38,963 nucleotides of DNA from Sphingomonas sp. Leaf10 (lineage in GTDB: Bacteria; Pseudomonadota; Alphaproteobacteria; Sphingomonadales; Sphingomonadaceae). The notes beneath the pieces are model-generated. The model did not search any database. It saw nothing but the letters and a program-made list of their open reading frames with translations, and was not told the DNA's origin. The number at the start of each line of letters is the position of its first letter. Position 1 is the stretch's first letter. Where the stretch lies: assembly GCF_001421245.1 (NCBI RefSeq), contig NZ_LMKE01000033.1, forward strand, positions 70,448 through 109,410, in the 5' to 3' direction. The position numbers and the translations under genes are program-made. Positions 8,864-16,356 of the stretch are shown here, piece by piece.

Positions 8864-8879
8864 TTAAGCGAGCGGTAAC
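8864..8879 (+). promoter_or_regulatory. CtrA-like site (one mismatch) upstream of the GGDEF-EAL gene
   Basis: TTAA-GCGAGCG-GTAAC compared with the CtrA consensus TTAA-N7-TTAAC; only the first base of the second half differs. It lies 85-100 bp upstream of the proposed start of the c-di-GMP gene and 64 bp from the CDF start. Its function is inferred. CtrA is not encoded here. Confidence 0.35.
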
Positions 8880-8963
8880 CTGGATCGAAAATGGATGAAA
8901 CGCGCTAACCCGGTGATGACATGCGGTTTCGCGACCGCCTCCTGGAGCGGCGGTACGAAGGAC

Positions 8964-10823
8964 ATGGACGACGAACGATCATCCGCGCGTATATTGATCG
9001 TCGACGATGACGCTGTGATCGATGAATCCCGTCCTTTGTCGCCGGGTTTGGCCGACGGAGTCGGGACGCTGGCCGACTTCGCTGCCGACCTGTCCGTCGA
9101 AGCGGACCGGCTGCGGCTGATCCCGACATATGTGCATCGGGGGGAGGATGCGGTCGCGGCGGTTGCCGGCGCGGTACGCGACGATGCCCGCTTTGCCGTC
9201 GCCTTCCTGGATATTTGCGGGCCGTGCCGCATCGATCTTCGCCAGACGGTCGCGCGGATCCGGGCGCTTGATCCCGATCTTCAGATCGTGATCGTCACCG
9301 GACATGCAGCCGATGCATCCGCCGACATCACGTGCGACGTCCGGCTACCCGATCACCTCTTCCATCTCACTAGGCCGCTGGACGCCCAAGCGGCTTGGCA
9401 GACCGCGCGGGCGCTTGCCCATCGCTGGCTGACCGATCGTGAACTGGCGGCGACCCGCGCGGCGCTGACGGCGAAAATCGCCGAACTGGAGGAACGGGCG
9501 CGCGAACTGGCGGCGAACGAGAGCAAGGCCATCCACATGGCCCATCACGATCCGCTGACCGATGCGCCCAACCGGCTGGCGTTCCTGCGCGTCCTGACCG
9601 ACAGCCTGCGCGGGACCGATTGCGTCGCGATGGCGATGATCGATCTCGACCGGTTCAAGCTGATCAACGACACGCTCGGCCATCTGGTCGGGGACGAATT
9701 GATCCGCATCGTCTGCGAGATCCTGATCGAACAGGTCGGCGACGCCGGTTTCGTCGCGCGGCTGGGCGGCGACGAATTCGGCGTGCTGTTGCGCGTCGCC
9801 GACGAAGCCGATGCGATGGAGCGATGCGAGCGGTTGGTACGCGCTTGTTCAACCGATCTGCTGGTGTTCGGCCATCCGGTGCGCGGTGCCGCATCGATCG
9901 GCGTGGTGATGGCGAAAGTCGATGGGGGCCGCGATCCGGTCGATGTGATGCGTCGTGCCGACATGGCGCTCAACGATGCCAAGCGGTCCGGTCGCGGCGT
10001 CGTGCGCCGGTTCGACGACAGCATGGACGAATCGATCCGCTTTCGACGCGGTATCGAACAGGGTCTGACCCGGGCGATCGCGCAGGGCGAGATGGCGCTG
10101 CTCTACCAGCCGATCGTCGCCCGCGAGACGCTGGACATCGTCGCGTTCGAGGCGTTGTTGCGGTGGAACACGCCGGATTTTCGCGACGTCAGCCCGGCCA
10201 TGTTCGTTCCCATCGCCGAGGAATCGAACCTGATCCACGAACTGGGCGACTGGGTGCTGGATAAGGTGCTGATGATCCTGCCCCGGCTGCCGGGGCAATA
10301 TATCTCGGTCAACGTCTCCGCACGTCAGTTCCGGCGCCCGAATTTCACCTCGTACCTGATCGATCGCGTGCAGCGGGCCGGAATCGCGCCCGACCGGTTG
10401 CAGATCGAGGTGACGGAGACTGCGATCTTCGACAATGCCGAGCGCGCTGCCGCGACGCTCCTCGAACTGCGCGAGCTGGGTTTCCGCATCGCGCTCGACG
10501 ATTTCGGCACCGGCTATTCGTCGCTCTACAATATCCGCACCTTCGCGCTGGACTGTCTGAAGATCGATCGCAGCTTCATCGACGGCATGGGACGCGAGCG
10601 TGAGAGCGCGGCGATCGTCCATTCGATCATCCACCTCGCCCGCGCACTCCGGTTGGAGGTGGTCGCCGAAGGCGTCGAGACGGAGGCGCAGGTGCAGGCG
10701 TTGCGCGTCGCTGGCTGTTCGCATCTTCAGGGGCATCATTTCGCCCGGCCGCTCGATGCAGACGGCGCGATCGGGCTGGCGGCCGGCGGTATCGATCGCC
10801 GCTGGCTGTCGGCGATCGGCTGA
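8964..10823 (+). CDS. Receiver-like GGDEF-EAL cyclic-di-GMP protein
   Basis: A cytosolic c-di-GMP turnover protein, 619 aa from ATG 8964. Residues about 8-150 are a receiver-like domain: acidic triplet in LIVDDDAV, likely phospho-Asp83 (FLDICGP), TGHA, but Arg instead of the invariant Lys (LTRPLD). It also has an insertion between the first strand and the phospho-Asp, so it may be degenerate. A coiled-coil linker follows. The GGDEF motif at about 268-272 is intact, but no RxxD inhibitory site precedes it. The EAL domain starts at about 390 (FEALLRW, Glu396) with EVTET, DDFGTGYSS, KIDRSFI and AEGVET, so phosphodiesterase activity is likely. An upstream ATG at 8895 would add 23 unconvincing residues. 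It is divergent from the CDF gene. Confidence 0.9.
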   Translation: MDDERSSARILIVDDDAVIDESRPLSPGLADGVGTLADFAADLSVEADRLRLIPTYVHRGEDAVAAVAGAVRDDARFAVAFLDICGPCRIDLRQTVARIRALDPDLQIVIVTGHAADASADITCDVRLPDHLFHLTRPLDAQAAWQTARALAHRWLTDRELAATRAALTAKIAELEERARELAANESKAIHMAHHDPLTDAPNRLAFLRVLTDSLRGTDCVAMAMIDLDRFKLINDTLGHLVGDELIRIVCEILIEQVGDAGFVARLGGDEFGVLLRVADEADAMERCERLVRACSTDLLVFGHPVRGAASIGVVMAKVDGGRDPVDVMRRADMALNDAKRSGRGVVRRFDDSMDESIRFRRGIEQGLTRAIAQGEMALLYQPIVARETLDIVAFEALLRWNTPDFRDVSPAMFVPIAEESNLIHELGDWVLDKVLMILPRLPGQYISVNVSARQFRRPNFTSYLIDRVQRAGIAPDRLQIEVTETAIFDNAERAAATLLELRELGFRIALDDFGTGYSSLYNIRTFALDCLKIDRSFIDGMGRERESAAIVHSIIHLARALRLEVVAEGVETEAQVQALRVAGCSHLQGHHFARPLDADGAIGLAAGGIDRRWLSAIG

Positions 10824-10948
10824 CCGCGCTGCGGTCAACGGTGCGGCTTGGGTAAAATAACCGTCGTCAGCCGATGACGGCAAAGGCTTCCCCTCGATGC
10901 GACAACGGACTTGTTCGAGCGCGGTTGTTCGACCCGGCGTGCCTGACG

Positions 10949-11692
10949 CTACCGAGCACCCTCTAAACCGGCGATAATCGGCAGGATTCGCGCCGCATCG
11001 TCACGCCGGCAGATCAACAGGTCGGGCAACCACGTATCGTGGCAATTATAATAAAGCGGCGACCCATCGATCCTTGACGCATGCAGCCCGGCCGCCAGCG
11101 CCACCGCAACCGGTGCACAACTGTCCCATTCATACTGGCCGCCAGCGTGCAGATAGATATCGGCCTGCCCAAGCACCACCGCCATCGCCTTGGCACCGGC
11201 AGAGCCCATTGGGATCAGTTCGGCGTCGATGGCTTCCGCGACCGCCAGCGCTTGCGGCGCGGGACGGGTGCGGCTGACGACCATGCGCGGCCGGTCGGGC
11301 CGGGGCGGTACGACCGGGGCGGGGCTGCTCGACAGGGTGATGCCGAGCGAGGGCAAGGCCACCGCACCGGCCTCTGCCCGGCCACCGACCGCCAGTGCGA
11401 CATGCACCGCCCAGTCGTCGCGCCCTTCGGCATATTCGCGCGTGCCATCCAGCGGGTCGACGATCCAAGTCTGCGCAGCGGCACAGCGCGCCTTGTCGTC
11501 GGCGGACTCCTCCGACAGCACGAACGCGTCGGGGCGGGCGGCGCGCAGTCGGTCGAGGATCAGCGCATTGGCTTCCCGGTCGGCACGGTCGCCCAGCGCC
11601 TTGCCGGTCTCGCGCCCCTCCGCCCGGATCGCGAGCAGCAGCTTGCCCGCTTCGGCGGCGATGGCGGTCGCGAGCAGCGCGTCGTCGGTCAC
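10949..11692 (-). CDS. cysQ: 3'(2'),5'-bisphosphate nucleotidase CysQ
   Basis: Hydrolyses 3'-phosphoadenosine 5'-phosphate, the by-product of PAPS use, to AMP. An inositol-monophosphatase-fold enzyme of 247 aa. The metal-binding motifs are complete: [14 protein letters not shown] and the C-terminal [10 protein letters not shown]. It starts with GTG at 11692, overlapping the cysNC stop in a GTGA arrangement, so it is translationally coupled and is the last gene of the cysD-cysNC-cysQ operon. The context settles CysQ over a general inositol phosphatase. Confidence 0.93.
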   Translation of the reverse strand: MTDDALLATAIAAEAGKLLLAIRAEGRETGKALGDRADREANALILDRLRAARPDAFVLSEESADDKARCAAAQTWIVDPLDGTREYAEGRDDWAVHVALAVGGRAEAGAVALPSLGITLSSSPAPVVPPRPDRPRMVVSRTRPAPQALAVAEAIDAELIPMGSAGAKAMAVVLGQADIYLHAGGQYEWDSCAPVAVALAAGLHASRIDGSPLYYNCHDTWLPDLLICRRDDAARILPIIAGLEGAR

Positions 11693-13611
11693 AGCACCGG
11701 CGCCCAGGTGCCCAGCACATGCTCGACAATGCGCTCGGCAGCGGCTTCCGGCGTTTCGCGCGTCGTGTCGACATGGATTTCGGGCGATAGCGGCGGTTCG
11801 TAGGGACTGTCGATGCCGGTGAAGTTGGCGAGCGCACCGCTGCGCGCCTTCGCATACAGCCCCTTCACGTCGCGCGCCTCGGCGACCGCCAAAGGCGTGT
11901 CGACGAATACCTCGACGAACTCGCCCGTCGGCAGCATCGAGCGCGCAAGGTCGCGTTCGGCGCGGAAGGGAGAGATGAAGGCGGTCAGGACGATCAGACC
12001 GGCATCGGCCATCAGCTTCGCGACTTCACCGACGCGGCGGACATTCTCGACCCTATCGGCATCGGTGAAGCCGAGATCGCGGTTGAGGCCGTGGCGGACA
12101 TTGTCACCGTCGAGCAGGAAGCTGTGCTTGCCCAGCGCATGCAGCTTCTTTTCGACCAGATTGGCGATGGTCGACTTGCCTGACCCTGACAGGCCGGTGA
12201 ACCACAGCACGCGTGGGCTCTGGTTCTTCTGCGCGGCATGCGCCTCACGGGTGATGTCGATCGACTGCCAGTGCACATTCTGACTGCGACGTAGGCAATA
12301 ATCGATCATGCCGGCGGCGACGGTGGCGTTGGTGATCTTATCGATGAGGATGAACCCGCCGAGGTCGCGATTGTCGGCATAGGGTTCGAAGGCGATGCTG
12401 CGATCGGTGAACACGTCGGCCACGCCGATATCGTTCAGCGACAGCGTCTTCACCGACAATTCGGCCAGCGTGTTGACGTCGATGGCATGGCGCGGCGGCT
12501 GGACCGTCGCCGATACGGTGCCCGCGCCGGTCTTCAGCCAATAGGCGCGGCCGGGCAGCAGCGGTTCGCCGTCCATCCACACGATCGTCGCGCGGAACTG
12601 ATCGGCGACCTGTGGCGGGGCGTCGGCAGCGGCGATCACGTCGCCGCGCGAACAATCGATCTCGTCGGTCAGGGTCAGCGTTACCGATTGGCCGGCGACC
12701 GCTTCGGCGAGATCGCCGTCCATCGACACGATGCGAGCGATGCGTGACGTCTTGCCCGACGGAAGGACGCGCACGGCATCACCCGGACGGATAGTGCCGC
12801 TGGCGATCAACCCGGCAAAGCCGCGAAAGTCGAGGTCGGGGCGATTCACCCACTGCACCGGCAAACGGAACGGCCGCGCGGCCGCCGTCTCGCTGTCCAA
12901 CTCGACCGATTCGAGATGCTCGATTAGTGCCGGGCCGTCATACCACGGGGTGTTTTCGGAGGCGGCGGCGATATTGTCGCCCTTGAACCCCGACAGGGGA
13001 ATCGCGGTAAAGCCGGCGATGCCGATCGATTCGGCAAAGGTGGCATAATCGGCGACGATGGTCTCGAACGTTGCCTGATCATAGCCGACCAGATCCATCT
13101 TGTTCACCGCGAGCACGATGTGGCGGATGCCGATCAGGTGGGCGAGGTAGCTGTGCCGCCGCGTCTGGGTCAGCACGCCCTTGCGCGCGTCGATCAGGAT
13201 GACGGCGAGGTCGGCGGTCGAAGCGCCGGTGACCATGTTGCGGGTATATTGTTCGTGACCGGGCGTGTCGGCGACGATGAATTTTCGCTTTTCGGTCGCG
13301 AAGAAGCGATAGGCGACATCGATGGTGATGCCCTGTTCGCGTTCGGCGGCGAGCCCGTCGACCAGCAGCGCGAAGTCGATCTCCTGCCCCTGCGTGCCGA
13401 CCCGCTTTGAATCGCTCTCCAGCGCGGCCAGTTGATCCTCGAAGATCATCTTCGAATCATACAGTAGCCGGCCGATCAGCGTCGATTTGCCGTCATCGAC
13501 CGATCCGCAGGTGATGAAGCGCAGCAGCGATTTGCGCTGATGCTGCGCCAGATAGGCGTCGATATCGGCCGCGATCAGCGCGTCGGGCGTATAGGCGGGG
13601 GAGGTCGCCAT
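11689..13611 (-). CDS. cysNC: Bifunctional sulfate adenylyltransferase large subunit / APS kinase (CysNC)
   Basis: Couples GTP hydrolysis to APS formation with CysD, then phosphorylates APS to PAPS. 640 aa, a normal fusion length. The N-terminal EF-Tu-like GTPase (about 1-440) has a P-loop at residues 36-43 (GSVDDGKS), [13 protein letters not shown] and VNKMDLVG. The C-terminal CysC kinase has GLSGSGKS at about 473-480, [16 protein letters not shown] and FVDTPL. The ATG overlaps the cysD stop by one base (TGATG), and its stop overlaps cysQ. PAPS formation implies downstream reduction of PAPS or sulfation; no cysH is in the window. Confidence 0.97.
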   Translation of the reverse strand: MATSPAYTPDALIAADIDAYLAQHQRKSLLRFITCGSVDDGKSTLIGRLLYDSKMIFEDQLAALESDSKRVGTQGQEIDFALLVDGLAAEREQGITIDVAYRFFATEKRKFIVADTPGHEQYTRNMVTGASTADLAVILIDARKGVLTQTRRHSYLAHLIGIRHIVLAVNKMDLVGYDQATFETIVADYATFAESIGIAGFTAIPLSGFKGDNIAAASENTPWYDGPALIEHLESVELDSETAAARPFRLPVQWVNRPDLDFRGFAGLIASGTIRPGDAVRVLPSGKTSRIARIVSMDGDLAEAVAGQSVTLTLTDEIDCSRGDVIAAADAPPQVADQFRATIVWMDGEPLLPGRAYWLKTGAGTVSATVQPPRHAIDVNTLAELSVKTLSLNDIGVADVFTDRSIAFEPYADNRDLGGFILIDKITNATVAAGMIDYCLRRSQNVHWQSIDITREAHAAQKNQSPRVLWFTGLSGSGKSTIANLVEKKLHALGKHSFLLDGDNVRHGLNRDLGFTDADRVENVRRVGEVAKLMADAGLIVLTAFISPFRAERDLARSMLPTGEFVEVFVDTPLAVAEARDVKGLYAKARSGALANFTGIDSPYEPPLSPEIHVDTTRETPEAAAERIVEHVLGTWAPVL

Positions 13612-14528
13612 CAGAAGTAACCTTCCTGCTTCTTCTTTTCCATGCTGGCCGATCCGGCGTCGCGGTCGATCGCGCGCCCCTGTCGTTCGGAGGTGGTGGT
13701 CAGCAACATTTCCTGGATCACGTCGTTCAGCGTCGCCGCCTCGCTCTCGACCGCACCGGTCAGGGGATAACAGCCGAGCGTGCGGAAGCGGATCGAGCGT
13801 TCGACCGGGACTTCGCCCGGCAACAGGCGGAAGCGGTCGTCATCGACCATCAGCAGCATCCCGTCGCGCTCGACGGTCGGGCGGGGGGCGGCGAAATAGA
13901 GCGGCACGATCTCGATCTTCTCGCGCAGGATATATTGCCAGATGTCGAGTTCGGTCCAGTTCGACAGCGGGAAGACGCGGATCGATTCGCCCTTGGCTTT
14001 CCGCGCGTTATACAGATGCCACAGCTCGGGCCGCTGCGCCTTCGGGTCCCAGCGATGATTGGCCGAGCGGAACGAGAAGACGCGTTCCTTCGCGCGGCTT
14101 TTCTCTTCATCCCGGCGCGCGCCACCGAAGGCGGCGTCGAACCCATATTTGTCGAGCGCCTGTTTCAGCCCCTCGGTCTTCCACAGATCGGTGTGCAGGC
14201 TGCCATGATCGAACGGATTGATGGCGCGCGCCTGCGCTTCGGGATTGTGATGGACCAGCAATTCCATGCCGGCATCGCGGGCCGCCTTGTCGCGCAGGTC
14301 GTACATCGCGCGGAATTTCCACGTCGTATCGACATGCAGCAGCGGGAAGGGCGGCGGGGCGGGATAGAATGCCTTCTTGGCGAGGTGCAGCATCACCGCC
14401 GAATCCTTGCCGACCGAATAGAGCATCACCGGGCGCTCGGCCTCAGCAACCACTTCGCGCAGGATATGAATGCTTTCCGCCTCGAGCCGTTCGAGGTGGG
14501 TCAGGCGGCGGATGGTGGGATCGGTCAT
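13611..14528 (-). CDS. cysD: Sulfate adenylyltransferase small subunit CysD
   Basis: The ATP-sulfurylase catalytic subunit, forming APS from sulfate and ATP with CysN. A PP-loop protein of 305 aa with [33 protein letters not shown] and [12 protein letters not shown], ending KKQEGYF as in the family. The ATG at 14526-14528 gives the standard N-terminus [13 protein letters not shown]; a TTG eight codons upstream is less likely. First gene of the cys operon. The 124 bp to the small-ORF terminator upstream must hold its promoter, but no clear boxes are seen. Confidence 0.97.
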   Translation of the reverse strand: MTDPTIRRLTHLERLEAESIHILREVVAEAERPVMLYSVGKDSAVMLHLAKKAFYPAPPPFPLLHVDTTWKFRAMYDLRDKAARDAGMELLVHHNPEAQARAINPFDHGSLHTDLWKTEGLKQALDKYGFDAAFGGARRDEEKSRAKERVFSFRSANHRWDPKAQRPELWHLYNARKAKGESIRVFPLSNWTELDIWQYILREKIEIVPLYFAAPRPTVERDGMLLMVDDDRFRLLPGEVPVERSIRFRTLGCYPLTGAVESEAATLNDVIQEMLLTTTSERQGRAIDRDAGSASMEKKKQEGYF

Positions 14529-14652
14529 GGTCCTGTCGCAGGTAGCGACCAAGGACCGGGCGACAAGACAAGGATTCTTGCGAGACCCGCCAGTTCAGCT
14601 TTGTCGGGGCAGGACGGGTGCGGGAAAGGAACGAACGTACAAGGCCAGATAC

Positions 14653-14695
14653 AAAAACGCCTGGGTCGTCGCGGCGAACCGTCCCGACCCAGGGC
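14653..14695 (-). terminator. Terminator after the 19-residue small ORF
   Basis: Read on the minus strand: CCTGGGTCG pairs perfectly with CGACCCAGG (plus-strand arms 14660-14668 and 14685-14693) and is followed by CGTTTTTG. It begins 12 nt after the small-ORF stop at 14707 and precedes cysD by about 125 bp. It is best read as the end of a short transcript. An attenuator for cysD is the alternative. Confidence 0.8.
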
Positions 14696-14706
14696 GCGTA
14701 TTCCAG

Positions 14707-14766
14707 TTAGACCGGACGAAGATCTTCGCCGTAGCCGTCACGGAACAGAGCGAAAAACGCCTGCAT
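14707..14766 (-). CDS. Small ORF, 19 aa, unknown function
   Basis: The frame encodes MQAFFALFRDGYGEDLRPV and a TAA stop. The ATG at 14764-14766 has GGGAG 7 nt upstream, an ideal spacing; an in-frame ATG two codons earlier (14770-14772) sits too close to the ribosome site. A strong terminator follows within 12 nt, and an AT-rich region with a CtrA-type site lies just upstream, so it looks like a complete mini-gene of 0.15 kb. The peptide has a short hydrophobic/amphipathic start (FFALF) and a charged end (RDGYGEDLR). It has no Cys codons, and Met only at the start, so a classical cysteine/methionine leader peptide for cysDNC is unlikely. I do not recognise a family. Confidence 0.55.
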   Translation of the reverse strand: MQAFFALFRDGYGEDLRPV

Positions 14767-14803
14767 TTTCATTCTCCCAGTTACGCCGAAGCGCGCAGGC
14801 TTA

Positions 14804-14819
14804 TTAACCGAAAATTAAC
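14804..14819 (+). promoter_or_regulatory. Exact CtrA consensus site TTAA-N7-TTAAC
   Basis: TTAA-CCGAAAA-TTAAC is a full match to the CtrA box known from Caulobacter and other alphaproteobacteria. It lies 38 bp upstream of the small ORF (minus strand) and 94 bp upstream of the EAL gene (plus strand), in a locally AT-rich stretch (14800-14850) that is unlike the surrounding DNA and likely holds divergent promoters. An additional GTTAACC half-site lies near 14870. Binding is inferred. Confidence 0.5.
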
Positions 14820-14912
14820 CATAAGACAAATTTTAATTGCAAGAAAACTGCGTGCTTTCCGGACGGGAACGTTAACCGAAGCTTTGCGGTTCGGGGGTAG
14901 CGATGGTCCATC

Positions 14913-16268
14913 ATGGCACGCGCCGATTCGGATCATTTCCCGCCAGGCGGGCATTCGGGACAGGGGGGACAGCCGCGTCCCACGTCCCACGATACCGTTG
15001 GCAGCGGAACGTGCCCGCCGGCCCCGGCCACATGGCATCGCTTTGTGTTGCTTGCCGAAATCGACGATTTCGCCACCTTGCGCCGCGCGGTCGGGATCGC
15101 ACGGGCGGCGGCGGTGCTTGACGATGTCGAAGCGCGAATCACTGCTGCCATTCCGGCAATTCGCGTGGTGCCGATGGGGCGGGGCGCGATCGAACTGAGT
15201 TTCGCGGGCGAATCGGTGGCATCCGGTGCCGCCATGCTCGATCGGGTTCACCGGGCGATGGAGCCGGCCTTCGATCTCGATGGCGAAACCTATCGCCTGT
15301 CGCTGCGGGTCGGGGGCGTCGGGGCGGAAGCGGCCGAACATGACGATGTCCGCCTGATCGAAGCTGCCGAGGAGGCGCTGTCGGATGCGCGGCAGGCGAA
15401 TGCCGACGTGCTGCGCCATCTGAGCGATCCGGTCGCGGGCCATGATCCGTTCCAGTTGATGCGCGAACTGCCCGCTGCGATCGAGAGCGGTCAGATCTTC
15501 CTGCAATATCAGCCCAAGGTCCGGGTGCGGCAGCAATGCGTGGCGAGTGCCGAGGCGCTGGTGCGCTGGCGCCATCCGACGCGCGGGCTGATTCTGCCCG
15601 GCGACTTCATCGAAGCCGCCGAGCGATCGAATGTCATCGGCGCGCTGACGCTGTGGATCATCCGCCGGGTAATTCTCGACCAGCGGATCATCGCCGCCGC
15701 CGGATACGACATTCCGATCTTCATCAATATCTCCGGCGTGTTGCTGTCCGACCCGGGGTTCGTCCGCGATGCCTGCGCGCTGGTGCGCGACGGCGATGCG
15801 CGGGTCGGATTCGAGATTACCGAGACCGCGGTCATCCGCGATCCTGAAAGCGCCATCGCCAATCTGCGTGCCTTTGCCGATATCGGCGTGCCGCTGGCGA
15901 TCGACGATTATGGCGCGGGGCTGTCGTCGCTGGCCTATCTCAAGCGCCTGCCCGCCGGCGAGTTGAAGATCGACAAGCTGTTCGTCACGCAACTGACCAG
16001 CAGCAATCGCGACCCGCTGATCGTACGGTCGACCATCGATCTGGCGCATGCGCTGGACATGGAGGTGACCGCCGAAGGCGTCGAGACGCCGGCCGCACTG
16101 GCACTGCTCGGCGTCATGGGGTGCGACATGGTGCAAGGCTATCTCATCAGCCGCCCGGTCGAGTTCGCCGCGTTCCGCACCTTCTTGCAGGAGGAACGCC
16201 ATATCGCCGCGATGACCAGCCCGCGCCTGTCGTTCCTGCGCAACGAGGGACAGTGGAAGACCGGTTAA
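14913..16268 (+). CDS. EAL-domain c-di-GMP phosphodiesterase with degenerate GGDEF-like domain
   Basis: Probably hydrolyses c-di-GMP to pGpG in the cytosol. 451 aa. Residues about 40-175 look like a worn GGDEF fold (FVLLAEIDDFATLRR, later GRGAIELSF where GGDEF is expected), so no cyclase activity is predicted. The EAL domain (about 185-430) keeps the catalytic set: EAL at 214-216 (AEALVRW), Asn in NISG, EITET, DD in DDYGAG, Lys in KIDK and AEGVET. Loop 6 is DDYGAGLSS instead of DDFGTGYSS, a mild change. The N-terminal about 35 residues are Gly/Pro/His-rich. There is no membrane segment. It is followed after 88 bp by a histidine kinase on the same strand. Confidence 0.9.
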   Translation: MARADSDHFPPGGHSGQGGQPRPTSHDTVGSGTCPPAPATWHRFVLLAEIDDFATLRRAVGIARAAAVLDDVEARITAAIPAIRVVPMGRGAIELSFAGESVASGAAMLDRVHRAMEPAFDLDGETYRLSLRVGGVGAEAAEHDDVRLIEAAEEALSDARQANADVLRHLSDPVAGHDPFQLMRELPAAIESGQIFLQYQPKVRVRQQCVASAEALVRWRHPTRGLILPGDFIEAAERSNVIGALTLWIIRRVILDQRIIAAAGYDIPIFINISGVLLSDPGFVRDACALVRDGDARVGFEITETAVIRDPESAIANLRAFADIGVPLAIDDYGAGLSSLAYLKRLPAGELKIDKLFVTQLTSSNRDPLIVRSTIDLAHALDMEVTAEGVETPAALALLGVMGCDMVQGYLISRPVEFAAFRTFLQEERHIAAMTSPRLSFLRNEGQWKTG

Positions 16269-16356
16269 GCGGTCGTTCGGCAACGCGCTGTTCGCGAGTT
16301 TTTTGCGGGAAGCTATTCGCTACGAATCATTAACCACAGTGAGATAGGGTTCCTGT

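Noticed and set aside
14653..14772. Cysteine-type attenuator leader for cysDNC
   Set aside because: The small ORF has no Cys codons, no alternative antiterminator hairpin is evident, and 125 bp remain after the terminator for an independent cysD promoter.
14781..16283. 500-codon open frame on the minus strand
   Set aside because: Antisense to the EAL gene, which has clear domains; no recognisable motif in the minus frame.
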